64,000 bases of DNA, taken from Azospirillum sp. OGB3. Lineage in GTDB: Bacteria; Pseudomonadota; Alphaproteobacteria; Azospirillales; Azospirillaceae. Below are positions 1-8,119 of the stretch, piece after piece. Both the position numbers and the translations under genes were made by a program. The notes under the pieces were generated by a model. It saw only the letters and a program-made list of their open reading frames with translations. It was not told the DNA's origin and searched no databases. The DNA lies in the NCBI RefSeq assembly GCF_014192915.1, contig NZ_JACHYN010000001.1, positions 434,001 through 498,000 on the forward strand, read 5' to 3'. Every line of letters begins with the position of its first letter. Within the stretch, counting starts at the first letter, position 1.

Positions 1-1
1 G

Positions 2-115
2 GACAAGCCGCACAGCCTGATCTCCGCCGAACAGGGCATTCCGCTGGGCACCGTCAAGTCGCGCCTGCGTCTGGCCATGGAACGGCTGCGCAAGGCCATG
101 AGGGACTCCCGATGA
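2..115 (+). CDS. ECF RNA polymerase sigma factor, C-terminal end only
   Basis: Only the last 37 codons are in the window. They read as sigma-70 region 4.2, the helix-turn-helix that recognises the -35 element, with the typical sequence GIPLGTVKSRLRLAMERLR. The stop codon overlaps the start of the ChrR-type anti-sigma gene in an ATGA arrangement, so the two are co-transcribed and probably translationally coupled. By analogy with Rhodobacter RpoE-ChrR the sigma factor would direct a singlet-oxygen or photo-oxidative stress response, but the specific stress is inferred from the partner. Confidence 0.85.
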   Translation, partial: DKPHSLISAEQGIPLGTVKSRLRLAMERLRKAMRDSR

Positions 116-798
116 CCGTGCCCACCCACCATCCCGGCGACACCCTGCTGATCGACTATGCCGGCGGCGCTCTGGGCGAGGCGGCGTCGCTGATCGTGGC
201 GACCCATCTGGCGCTGTGCCCCTGCTGCCGCCTGAACGTCGCCGAGATGGAGGCGGTCGGCGGCGCCCTGCTGGAGAGCATTGAGCCGGAGGAGGTCGAC
301 CCCGCCTGCCTGGAGACGGTGCTGGCCCGGCTGGACGACCTGCCGCCCTTGCCACGCATCCCCCGGCCCAAGCTCGTCTGCCAGCCGGCCGAGGTGCCGC
401 TGCTGCCCGAACCGCTGCGCCGCTACGTCGGCAGCGACCTGTCGCGCCTGCCCTGGAAGCGGCTGATGCGCGGCATGGACTGCTACGACATCCCGCTGGG
501 CTCCGGCTCCGGCGACGACTCGTCACGCCGCGGCAAGGCCCGGCTGATGCGGCTGGCGAGCGGCGTCGGGCCGCCCCACCACACCCACCGGGGGATCGAA
601 CTGACGCTGGTGCTGGACGGCGGCTTCACCGACGATCTCGGCCAGTTCGCCCGCGGCGATCTGTCCGTCGCCGACGACTCCGTGCGCCACCGCCCGGTGG
701 CCGACGAGGAGGGCTGCCTGTGTCTGGCGGTGACCGACGCGCCGCTTCATTTCACCGGCGCGCTGGGGCTGATCCTCAACCCCTTCGTGAAGTTCTGA
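112..798 (+). CDS. chrR: ChrR-family anti-sigma factor (zinc-binding domain plus cupin)
   Basis: A 228-residue cytoplasmic anti-sigma factor expected to hold the upstream ECF sigma inactive until stress releases it. The N-terminal domain has the zinc motif HxxxCxxC at H32, C36 and C39. The C-terminal half is a ChrR-type cupin with H157, H159, E163 and H193. These are spaced exactly like the H141/H143/E147/H177 zinc ligands known for Rhodobacter sphaeroides ChrR, each shifted by 16. Both metal sites are therefore intact and the protein should be functional. It overlaps the sigma gene by 4 bases and ends 6 bases before a convergent gene. Confidence 0.9.
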   Translation: MTVPTHHPGDTLLIDYAGGALGEAASLIVATHLALCPCCRLNVAEMEAVGGALLESIEPEEVDPACLETVLARLDDLPPLPRIPRPKLVCQPAEVPLLPEPLRRYVGSDLSRLPWKRLMRGMDCYDIPLGSGSGDDSSRRGKARLMRLASGVGPPHHTHRGIELTLVLDGGFTDDLGQFARGDLSVADDSVRHRPVADEEGCLCLAVTDAPLHFTGALGLILNPFVKF

Positions 799-804
799 AC
801 GGCA

Positions 805-1389
805 TCACTCGTCGTCGCCGACGATCACCGGCTTCTGGATGCCGCGCATGCGGCGGCGGCGCTCCGGATTGCGCATGATCTGGCGGCCGTGCTGGTGATC
901 GCGCAGCGGCTCGGTCGGGCCGCCGACGCGCACCGGGCGTTCGGCGAAGCGGCCCAGGCTGATCATCCGGTCGTACATCACCAGGGCGCCGGCCACCCCG
1001 ACGTTGATGCAGAACTTCATCGGAATCTTCACGGTGAAGTCGCAGCGCTCCAGCAGCGGTTCGGACAGGCTGCCGCGCTCCGGCCCCAGCACATAGGCGG
1101 CGCGGGTCGGATGACGGAAGCTGGGCAGCTCCACCGCGTCCTCGGTCAGCTCCACGCCGACGAGCTGGCAGTCCTTGGGCAGCGCCAGATCGGCCACCCG
1201 GTCGTAGACGTAGAGCGGCAGATGCTCCGACGCGCCGGAGGTGTCGACGATGTGCGCCTCGTGCAGGTCGGGCTCCGGGTCGATGGCGAAGAAGAAGGAG
1301 GCGCCGAAGGCGTGGGCGGAGCGCATCAGGTTGCCGACATTGCCCGGCTTGCTGATCCGCTCCACCCCGATGGCGAAATATCCACGCAT
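805..1389 (-). CDS. TrmH/SpoU-family RNA 2'-O-methyltransferase
   Basis: About 194 residues of the SPOUT fold, which moves a methyl group from S-adenosylmethionine to a ribose 2'-OH in tRNA or rRNA. Motif 1 is GNVGNLMRSAHAFGA near the N-terminus, motif 2 is YVLGPERGSLS, and motif 3 is IPMKFCINVGVAGALVMYD. The protein is short, as is usual for stand-alone SpoU enzymes, with a basic tail rich in Arg. I chose the ATG that gives MRGYFAIGV, where most relatives start; a GTG five codons upstream (1404) is also open and no strong Shine-Dalgarno sequence decides between them. The RNA substrate cannot be told from sequence. Confidence 0.85.
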   Translation of the reverse strand: MRGYFAIGVERISKPGNVGNLMRSAHAFGASFFFAIDPEPDLHEAHIVDTSGASEHLPLYVYDRVADLALPKDCQLVGVELTEDAVELPSFRHPTRAAYVLGPERGSLSEPLLERCDFTVKIPMKFCINVGVAGALVMYDRMISLGRFAERPVRVGGPTEPLRDHQHGRQIMRNPERRRRMRGIQKPVIVGDDE

Positions 1390-1511
1390 GGCTTGCACAA
1401 TCACTCTTAATTCCGGCTATCCGCAATTCCGGCCCGCGCATGGCGTGATCCGGCGGATTCGATGGTGCGACACCTTGCCTCGCGCCCCGGAGAGAGGCAA
1501 GCTCTCCACCC

Positions 1512-2612
1512 ATGAGCCACGACCATTCCTCCTGCTGCGGCGGCCACGGTGACCACCACGGCCACGCCGACCATCACACCCCCGCCGAGGGGCACGCCGA
1601 CCTCTCCGGAGCGCCGGAGGCGCCGATCCTCGTCGAGGTGACGCGCGGCGGCATGGTGGAATCCGTCCATCGCGGGCGCGCCTGCATCGTCGATTCCGAC
1701 GGTCGTGTGCTGGCCCAGTGGGGCGACATCCAGGCGCCGGTCTACCCGCGCTCCGCCGTCAAGTCGATCCAGGCGATCCCGCTGGTCGAGACGGGCGCGC
1801 TCGACGCCTACGAGCTGGGCGACCAGGAGCTGGCGCTGGCCTGTTCCTCCCACCATGGCGAGATCCGCCACACCCGCATCGCGGAGGCCTGGATCAAGCG
1901 CATCGGCCTGACCGTGGACGATTACGAGTGCGGGGCGCATCTGCCGACCGACACCGAAACCGCCCACGAGATGATCCGCCACGGCGAGACGCCGACCGCC
2001 TTCCACAACAACTGCTCCGGCAAGCACGCCGGCTTCCTGACCACCGCCCTGCACAAGGGCGAGCCGACCAAGGGCTACGTCCGCTTCGACCACCCGGTGC
2101 AGCAGCGCATCCTGGGCGTGATGGAGCAGATGACCGGCCAGGACCTGTCGCAGGCCCCCTGGGGCGTCGACGGCTGCGCGATCCCGACCATCGGCATCCC
2201 GCTGGGCGCCATCGCCTACGCCATGGCCCGCATCGGCGACCCAAAGGATCTGCCCGACTCCCGCGCCGAGGCGGTGGCCCGCATCCGCCGCGCCTGGCGC
2301 TCGCACCCGCACCTGATCGCCGGCAAGGACAGCTTCGACACCGGCATGATGCAGGCGGCGGGCGGTCTGGTCCTGGTCAAGGGCGGGGCCGAGGGTGTGG
2401 GCTGCGCCGTTTTGCCCAAGCAGGGTCTGGGGATCGCGCTGAAGATCGACGACGGCACCCCGCGCGCCCGCGAGGTGGCCCTGGCCGCCCTGATCCGCGC
2501 CACCAAGGTCCTGTCCGACGAGCAGTGGGCGCGGGCCGGCCAGCTCATCCACCAGCCGGTGACCAACCGCAACGGCCTGGAGGTCGGCGTGGTCCGCCCG
2601 GTGGAGGGCTGA
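1512..2612 (+). CDS. L-asparaginase, Rhizobium etli type, with His-rich N-terminal extension
   Basis: A 366-residue asparaginase of the PF06089 family, converting L-asparagine to aspartate and ammonia. Catalytic residues known from R. etli ReAV (Ser48, Lys51, Ser80 and the zinc ligands Cys135, Lys138, Cys189) all find counterparts at a constant offset of 33: S81, K84, S113, C168, K171 and C222. The offset equals an extra N-terminal segment of about 33 residues, rich in His (10 of the first 30) with a Cys pair, which looks metal-binding. There is no signal peptide, so the enzyme should be cytoplasmic. The start codon is the first ATG after the divergent methyltransferase gene. Confidence 0.92.
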   Translation: MSHDHSSCCGGHGDHHGHADHHTPAEGHADLSGAPEAPILVEVTRGGMVESVHRGRACIVDSDGRVLAQWGDIQAPVYPRSAVKSIQAIPLVETGALDAYELGDQELALACSSHHGEIRHTRIAEAWIKRIGLTVDDYECGAHLPTDTETAHEMIRHGETPTAFHNNCSGKHAGFLTTALHKGEPTKGYVRFDHPVQQRILGVMEQMTGQDLSQAPWGVDGCAIPTIGIPLGAIAYAMARIGDPKDLPDSRAEAVARIRRAWRSHPHLIAGKDSFDTGMMQAAGGLVLVKGGAEGVGCAVLPKQGLGIALKIDDGTPRAREVALAALIRATKVLSDEQWARAGQLIHQPVTNRNGLEVGVVRPVEG

Positions 2613-2668
2613 AGGTCCGCAAGCGCGATCAAGCCGCCCTCGTCTAGGGTGCCGGGCATGGAGGACCC

Positions 2669-3520
2669 ATGACGAAGCCCGACACCCTGCTGGACTACGG
2701 CCGCCGCATCGCGCGCGTCGTCGATCACATCGCCGCCCATCCGGACGAGCCGCTGGAGCTGGAGCGGCTGGCCGCCGTCGCCTGCTTCTCGCCCTACCAC
2801 TTCCACCGCATCTACCGCGCCATGACGGGGGAAACGGCGGCGGACACGCTGCGGCGGCTGCGCCTGCACCGGGCCGCAGGCGACCTCGTGAAGGGCGGCG
2901 ACGGCGTGGCGCAGGTCGCACGGCGCGCCGGCTACGGCAGCGTGGAGGCGTTCACCCGCGCCTTCGGGCAGGTCTACGGCCTGAGCCCCGGCGCCTACCG
3001 GCGGCAAGGCCGTCTGGTTCCTCCACCCGACCAACCAACGGACGAGGAGCGAATCATGCACGACGTCACCATCCGCGACCTGCCGCCGCTGCGCGTGGCC
3101 GCCATGGCCCACCAGGGCCCCTATATGGACATCGGCACGACCTTCGAGCGGCTGTACGCCTGGGCCGCGGGCCGCGGCCTCGTGGGACCGGACACGCGGT
3201 CCTTCGCCCTCTATTACGACGACCCGGAGTCGGTTCCGGCGGACCGCCTCCGCTCCGAGGCCGCGTTGCTGGTCGATGGACCGATCCCCGGGGACGGGCC
3301 GGTCCGCGCGCTCGACATCCCCGGAGGCCGCCACGCCGTCCTGATCCACAAGGGCCCCTACGCGGAGTTGGAACGCCCTTACCGCTGGCTCTACCGCGAC
3401 TGGCTGCCGGCGAGCGGCCACACGCCGGCCGACCGCCCCTGCGTCGAGGAGTATCTGAACGACTGCCGCAAGCTGCCGCCCGAGGCGTGGCTGACCGAGA
3501 TCCGTTTGCCTCTGGCGTGA
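2669..3520 (+). CDS. AraC-family regulator with GyrI-like ligand-binding domain
   Basis: A 283-residue transcription factor. Residues 10-112 hold two AraC-type helix-turn-helix motifs (LERLAAVACFSPYHFHRIY, then VAQVARRAGYGSVEAFTRAF). Residues 130-283 form a GyrI-like effector domain with the repeated MAHQGPYM / LIHKGPYAEL pattern, the architecture of SoxS/Rob/TipA-like multidrug-sensing regulators. The ATG is preceded by GGAGG at a good distance. The gene stands alone and is followed by a strong hairpin, so its targets are not obvious from context. Confidence 0.9.
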   Translation: MTKPDTLLDYGRRIARVVDHIAAHPDEPLELERLAAVACFSPYHFHRIYRAMTGETAADTLRRLRLHRAAGDLVKGGDGVAQVARRAGYGSVEAFTRAFGQVYGLSPGAYRRQGRLVPPPDQPTDEERIMHDVTIRDLPPLRVAAMAHQGPYMDIGTTFERLYAWAAGRGLVGPDTRSFALYYDDPESVPADRLRSEAALLVDGPIPGDGPVRALDIPGGRHAVLIHKGPYAELERPYRWLYRDWLPASGHTPADRPCVEEYLNDCRKLPPEAWLTEIRLPLA

Positions 3521-3528
3521 GAGGAGGC

Positions 3529-3552
3529 GGTGGGGAGGCCTTCCTCCCCACC
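3529..3552 (+). terminator. Hairpin after the AraC/GyrI gene
   Basis: GGTGGGGAGG, loop CCTT, CCTCCCCACC: a perfect 10-bp stem nine bases after the stop, followed by CTTTCCC rather than a true T-run. It is probably a terminator or 3'-end stabiliser. Confidence 0.55.
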
Positions 3553-3609
3553 CTTTCCCGCGATGATGCTATGGTCCGGCACCCGTCCACCTGACCGGTT
3601 GCCCGATCC

Positions 3610-4848
3610 ATGAGCATCGACACCCTGCGCGCCCAGTACGAAGCCTTCCCCTATCCCGCGCGCAACCCCGCCGACGAGAAAAAGCGCCTGATCACCGGAT
3701 CGCCCAGCCACCTGGACGAGGTGAACCACAACGTCTTCGGCGGGCGCCTCGACCACGCCAGGCCGCTCAGGGTGCTGGTGGCCGGCGGCGGGACCGGCGA
3801 CGGGACGATCATGATCGCCCAGCAGATGGCCGACGCCGGCAATCCGGGACGCGTCACCTACCTCGACCTCTCCGACGCCGCGCGGGACATCGCCGCGGCG
3901 CGGGCCACGGCGCGCGGGCTGACCAACATCGACTTCCGCCGCGGCTCGCTGCTCGACCTCGGCGGGCTGTTGGATGAGGGAGGGCCGTTCGACTACATCG
4001 ACTGCTGCGGCGTGCTGCACCATCTGGACGAGCCGGCGGCGGGCGTCCGCTCGCTGGCCGGGGCGCTGAAGCCGGGCGGCGGGATCGGGCTGATGGTCTA
4101 CGCGCCGTACGGGCGCACCGGCGTCTATCCCATGCAGGCGGCGCTGCGCACCATCGCGGCGGACCTGCCGCCGAAGGAGCGGGTGGCGCTGGCCCGCCGG
4201 CTGATCGAGCGGCTGCCGACGTCCAACTGGCTGCTGCGCAACCCCTTCATCAACGACCACAAACAGGCCGACGCCGACCTCTACGACCTGCTGCTGCATT
4301 CCTGCGACCGGCCCTTCACCGTGCCGGAGCTGGCCGAGCTGGCCGCGGCGGGCGGGCTGGCCATCGCCGCGCTGGTGGAGCCGTACCGCTACGACCCCGC
4401 CGTCTGGGTGAAGGACCCCCGCCTGCTGAAGCGGCTGGACGGGCTGTCGCGGCTGGAGCGCGCCGCCTGGACCGAGCAGGTCACCGGCAGCATGACCAAG
4501 CACATCGCCTATCTCGTCCGCCCCGAGGACGCCGAGGGCGCCGTCACCCGCCCGGACGGGCCGGAGGTGGTTCCCGTGCTGCGCGACCTCGACGGCGCCG
4601 CGGTGGCCAAGGGCCTGCCCCCCGGCGGCGTGCTGGAGGCGGAGCTGATGGGGGCCGTCGTCCCTCTGCCCCTGCCCCGTCTGGCCGGGCCGATCCTGGC
4701 GCGGGTGGACGGGCGGACCAGCCTGGGGGCCATCCACCAGGCGGTGGCGGAGAAGGCCGGTCCTCTGGCCTGGGACGCCTTCCTGGCGCAGTTCGCGCAG
4801 CTTTTCACGGCGCTGAACGGCGTCGGCAAGATGTATCTGCGCCGCTGA
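3610..4848 (+). CDS. SAM-dependent methyltransferase with C-terminal winged-helix-like region
   Basis: A 412-residue protein. The class I methyltransferase fold is clear at residues 50-180: glycine-rich motif I VLVAGGGTGDGT, acidic motif VTYLDLSD, and DYIDCCGVLHHLDEP at the motif IV position. The last 70 residues (around LARVDGRTSLGAIHQAV) resemble small winged-helix domains that often end such proteins. The N-terminus YEAFPYPARNPADE is typical of a family of uncharacterised bacterial methyltransferases. The substrate is unknown; neighbours do not form an operon with it. Confidence 0.8.
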   Translation: MSIDTLRAQYEAFPYPARNPADEKKRLITGSPSHLDEVNHNVFGGRLDHARPLRVLVAGGGTGDGTIMIAQQMADAGNPGRVTYLDLSDAARDIAAARATARGLTNIDFRRGSLLDLGGLLDEGGPFDYIDCCGVLHHLDEPAAGVRSLAGALKPGGGIGLMVYAPYGRTGVYPMQAALRTIAADLPPKERVALARRLIERLPTSNWLLRNPFINDHKQADADLYDLLLHSCDRPFTVPELAELAAAGGLAIAALVEPYRYDPAVWVKDPRLLKRLDGLSRLERAAWTEQVTGSMTKHIAYLVRPEDAEGAVTRPDGPEVVPVLRDLDGAAVAKGLPPGGVLEAELMGAVVPLPLPRLAGPILARVDGRTSLGAIHQAVAEKAGPLAWDAFLAQFAQLFTALNGVGKMYLRR

Positions 4849-4870
4849 GCGCGTCCCGGCTTCCAAAATG

Positions 4871-4902
4871 AAAAATCCGCCGCCGGGAGCCCCCGGCGGC
4901 GG
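4871..4902 (-). terminator. Rho-independent terminator of amtB
   Basis: Read on the minus strand: an 11-bp GC-only stem (CCGCCGCCGGG with CCCGGCGGCGG), followed by ATTTTTCATTTT. It lies about 40 bases after the amtB stop and between convergent genes. Confidence 0.85.
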
Positions 4903-4939
4903 AAGTTCATGGAGGAAACAACCAGGCTGCAAAGGGTGC

Positions 4940-6256
4940 TTAGTGGATGGTCTCGCCGTGCAGGGCGAGGTCCAGGCCGTCGCGCTCGACGTCCTCGTCG
5001 ACGCGCAGGCCCATCACCACGTCGATGACCTTCAGGATGATGAAGGAGCCGACCGCCGAGTAGGCGATGGTGGCCAGGATGCCGTAGACCTGCGTCCAGA
5101 TCTGGCCGACGTTGCCTTCCAGGGCGCCGGCGGTGCCGCCGATGGCTTCCTGGGCGAAGACGCCGGTCAGGATGGCGCCGACGATGCCGCCCACGCCGTG
5201 CACGCCGAAGGCGTCCAGCGAGTCGTCATAGCCGAGGGCGCGCTTCAGGCCGGTGGCGCCCCAGTAGCAGACCACGCCGGAGACCAGACCGATGACCAGG
5301 GCGCCGGTCGGACCGACGAAGCCCGAGGCCGGGGTGATGGCGACCAGGCCGGCGACGGCGCCGGAGATGATGCCGAGGACCGAGGGCTTGCCCTTGGTGG
5401 CCCACTCGACCAGCAGCCAGGACATGGCGGCGGTGGCGGCGGCGATCTGCGTGACCAGCATGGCCATGCCCGCACGGCCATCGGCGGCCACGGCGGAACC
5501 CGCGTTGAAGCCGAACCAGCCGACCCACAGCATCGAGGCGCCGATCAGGCTGAGCACGAGGTTGTGCGGGGCGAAGTTCTCGTTCGGGTAGCCCTTGCGC
5601 TTGCCCAGCACGATGGCGGCGACGAGACCGGCCACGCCCGCGTTGATGTGCACCACGGTGCCGCCGGCGTAGTCGAGCACGCCGTCACCCAGCAGGTAGC
5701 CGCCCGGACCCCAGACCCAGTGGGTGATCGGCGCGTAGACGATCAGCGACCACAGGCCCGTGAAGACCAGCATCGAGGAGAACTTCATCCGGTCGGCGAA
5801 GGCGCCGGTGATCAGGGCCGGGGTGATGATGGCGAAGGTCATCTGGAAGACGATGAAGACCGTCTCCGGAATGACGCCCGACAGGCCGTCCTTGGTGATG
5901 CCCGACAGCATGAACTTCGACAGGCCGCCGAAATACGGGGTGCCTTCGGTGAAGGCGATGCTGTAACCGGCGAAGAACCACAGGATGCTGACCAAGCAGC
6001 AGATCGCGAAGCTCTGCATCACGACGGACAGCACGTTCATCTTGCGGACCATGCCGCCGTAGAACAGGGCCAGACCCGGGATGGTCATGAACAGAACCAG
6101 CGCCGTGGCGACCAGCATCCAAGCCGTGTCGCCGCTGCTCAGGGTGGGCTCGGCCGCGGCGGCGGCCGCTTCCTGGGCGAGGGCGGCGGCAGGCAGACCG
6201 GCCAAGCCCAGAATCGCCGCCATCGTCGGCGCGGCGAGGGTGAAGAGACGGCTCAT
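4940..6256 (-). CDS. amtB: Ammonium transporter AmtB
   Basis: A 438-residue inner-membrane channel that conducts ammonium/ammonia. Residues 1-28 form a signal peptide ending AAALA. About eleven membrane helices follow. The twin histidines that line the pore are H203 (TVVHINAGVAG) and H353 (FGVHGVGG), and the D of TPALITGAFADR is present. The short cytoplasmic tail fits PII (GlnK/GlnZ) binding. Unlike many bacteria there is no glnK next door, in line with the monocistronic amtB known in A. brasilense. Expression should depend on nitrogen status through sigma-54 (see promoter). Confidence 0.96.
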   Translation of the reverse strand: MSRLFTLAAPTMAAILGLAGLPAAALAQEAAAAAAEPTLSSGDTAWMLVATALVLFMTIPGLALFYGGMVRKMNVLSVVMQSFAICCLVSILWFFAGYSIAFTEGTPYFGGLSKFMLSGITKDGLSGVIPETVFIVFQMTFAIITPALITGAFADRMKFSSMLVFTGLWSLIVYAPITHWVWGPGGYLLGDGVLDYAGGTVVHINAGVAGLVAAIVLGKRKGYPNENFAPHNLVLSLIGASMLWVGWFGFNAGSAVAADGRAGMAMLVTQIAAATAAMSWLLVEWATKGKPSVLGIISGAVAGLVAITPASGFVGPTGALVIGLVSGVVCYWGATGLKRALGYDDSLDAFGVHGVGGIVGAILTGVFAQEAIGGTAGALEGNVGQIWTQVYGILATIAYSAVGSFIILKVIDVVMGLRVDEDVERDGLDLALHGETIH

Positions 6257-6804
6257 CGAGGCTCCTCTTTATTCGAATGCTTCTGGCCCGTTTCGCCCCG
6301 TCCCCGGTACAGACGGGGCGGCGGGAGGGGGCCGTGTACGCCGATTTGTCTTCAAGAAGCGTGCCAACCCAAAAGGGCTAGGAATCGCGGTGGTTGCGGC
6401 CTTTCGGATGACCGCAAAGCAGCATAGGACCCGAGTCGCCGGACTGACTTGCCCATAAATTGAGCAGAAAATCGGACCACCCAAAGCCTTGCACCGCAGC
6501 GTGATTCGCCCGTGGATTGCAGGTTGCCTGCCCCCTGTTGAGGCGTCGTGCGCCCGTTTCCCGCGCGCTTGCCCATTTTTTATGCACAATGATGCGTCTG
6601 AATTCCGCACAACCGTTGGGCAGCCCCTTCTATTTCCGGCCTGTTCCCCTCGGCCTATTGGCCCGCCCCGGTGAAATGTGGCACGGTCACCTTCTCAACC
6701 GGCGGAGCCGGACGGGGCCGGGGACACGCGGCCCCCGCCCACGCGGGTCCGCCGGACGCTTCCGGATGGCCGACAGCAAAAAAGAGAACCGAAAGGGGAG
6801 ACAC
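6257..6804. other. Divergent amtB-glgC intergenic region
   Basis: About 550 bases without a credible gene. The amtB side holds the -24/-12 promoter at 6351-6366. The middle (6360-6660) is clearly less GC-rich than its surroundings, as expected of promoter DNA. The glgC side ends in the Shine-Dalgarno AAAGGGGAG at 6792-6800. An open frame reaching upstream of the glgC ATG through this region has no glgC-like sequence and is not part of the gene. Confidence 0.6.
6351..6366 (-). promoter_or_regulatory. Sigma-54 (-24/-12) promoter of amtB
   Basis: On the minus strand the sequence reads TGGCAC-GCTTC-TTGAA, against the consensus TGGCAC-N5-TTGCW. The -24 half is perfect, the spacing is exact, and the -12 half differs at one base. 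It would give a 5' leader of about 85 bases. The arrangement agrees with NtrC/RpoN control of amtB described for A. brasilense. I found no convincing pair of NtrC sites upstream. Confidence 0.75.
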
Positions 6805-8076
6805 ATGCTCGACAAACGGGATCTGCGGCTGGCGCCGCGCCGCGCCGTGGCCCTTGTCCTGGCTGGCGGCCGGGGCAGCCGGCTGAAGCAGCTGACCGAC
6901 CGTCGCGCCAAGCCGGCCACCTATTTCGGCGGCAAGTTCCGGATCATCGACTTCGCCCTGTCGAACTGCATCAATTCGGGCTTTCGCCGCATCGGCGTGC
7001 TGACTCAGTACAAGTCGCACAGCCTGCTGCGCCATCTGCAACGCGGCTGGAACTTCTTCCGCGGCGAGATGAACGAGTTCTGCGACCTGCTGCCGGCGCA
7101 GCAGCGCATCAGCGAGACCGCCTGGTACCAGGGCACCGCCGACGCGGTGTACCAGAACCTGGACATCCTGCGCGACCACGAGCCGGAATACATCCTGATC
7201 CTGGCCGGCGACCACATCTACAAGATGGATTACGGCGCGCTGCTGCTCGACCACATCGCCAAGAAGGCCGATGTGACGATCCCCTGCATCCAGGTGCCGC
7301 GCCCCCTGGCCACCGGCTTCGGCGTGATGCATGTGGACGAGACGCAGCGCGTCATCGACTTCGTCGAGAAGCCCGCCGACCCGCCGCCGATGCCGGGCAA
7401 CCCGGACAAGTCGCTGGCCAGCATGGGCATCTACGTCTTCAACGCGCAGTTCCTCTACGACCAGCTGGAGCGCGACTTCAACGATCCCGCCTCGTCCCGC
7501 GACTTCGGCAAGGACATCATCCCCCATCTGGTGACCAGCGGGGCACGGGTGATGGCCCACGACTTCGCCGATTCCGCCATCCTGAACGGCCACGAGTCCG
7601 AGCCCTACTGGCGCGACGTCGGCACCATCGACGCCTACTGGGAGGCCAACCTCGACCTCTGCCACGTCACGCCGCAGCTCAACATGTACGACCGCGAGTG
7701 GCCGATCTTCACCTACCAGGAGCAGCTGCCCCCGGCGAAGTTCGTCTTCGACGACGAGAACCGGCGCGGCATGGCGGTGGACAGCCTGGTGTCGGGCGGC
7801 TGCATCATCTCCGGCTCGCTGGTGAAGAACTCGCTGCTGTTCAGCGAAGTGCGCGTCAACTCCTTCAGCGAGCTGCACCAGGCGGTGGTCCTGCCGGACG
7901 TCGACATCGGCCGCCACTGCCGCCTGACCAAGGTGGTGATCGACCGCGGCGTGGTGATCCCCGAGGGGCTGGTGGTCGGCGAGGACCCGGAGCTGGACGC
8001 CAAGCGCTTCCACCGCAGCGAGGGCGGCGTCTGCCTGATCACCCAGGACATGATCGACCGCCTGCCCAAGGACTGA
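6805..8076 (+). CDS. glgC: Glucose-1-phosphate adenylyltransferase (ADP-glucose pyrophosphorylase)
   Basis: A 423-residue enzyme making ADP-glucose from ATP and glucose-1-phosphate, the committed step of bacterial glycogen synthesis. The N-terminal nucleotidyltransferase signature [20 protein letters not shown] is intact, as are TQYKSHSL, the [12 protein letters not shown] loop and the [10 protein letters not shown] metal-binding segment. The C-terminal left-handed beta-helix (residues 300-423) is complete. I chose the ATG with Shine-Dalgarno AAAGGGGAG and [22 protein letters not shown]. glgA follows 43 bases downstream. Allosteric control by sugar phosphates is known for the family. Confidence 0.96.
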   Translation: MLDKRDLRLAPRRAVALVLAGGRGSRLKQLTDRRAKPATYFGGKFRIIDFALSNCINSGFRRIGVLTQYKSHSLLRHLQRGWNFFRGEMNEFCDLLPAQQRISETAWYQGTADAVYQNLDILRDHEPEYILILAGDHIYKMDYGALLLDHIAKKADVTIPCIQVPRPLATGFGVMHVDETQRVIDFVEKPADPPPMPGNPDKSLASMGIYVFNAQFLYDQLERDFNDPASSRDFGKDIIPHLVTSGARVMAHDFADSAILNGHESEPYWRDVGTIDAYWEANLDLCHVTPQLNMYDREWPIFTYQEQLPPAKFVFDDENRRGMAVDSLVSGGCIISGSLVKNSLLFSEVRVNSFSELHQAVVLPDVDIGRHCRLTKVVIDRGVVIPEGLVVGEDPELDAKRFHRSEGGVCLITQDMIDRLPKD

Positions 8077-8119
8077 CCACCCCTCCCATCCCCCTTCGCC
8101 CCCCTGGGGCGAGGGGGCG
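8077..8119 (+). repeat. GC-rich hairpin between glgC and glgA
   Basis: CCCCCTTCGCCCC and GGGGCGAGGGGG (8091-8117) pair with one bulge. The right arm includes the GAGGGGGC that would serve as the glgA Shine-Dalgarno, so the stem could tune glgA translation. It resembles in composition, but does not share the ends of, the dispersed repeats elsewhere in the window. Confidence 0.5.

Noticed and set aside
8077-8119. Hairpin between glgC and glgA as a member of the dispersed repeat family
   Set aside because: It lacks the TTGCCCCCACCC ends and the inner CCCTCCCCCGC arm.
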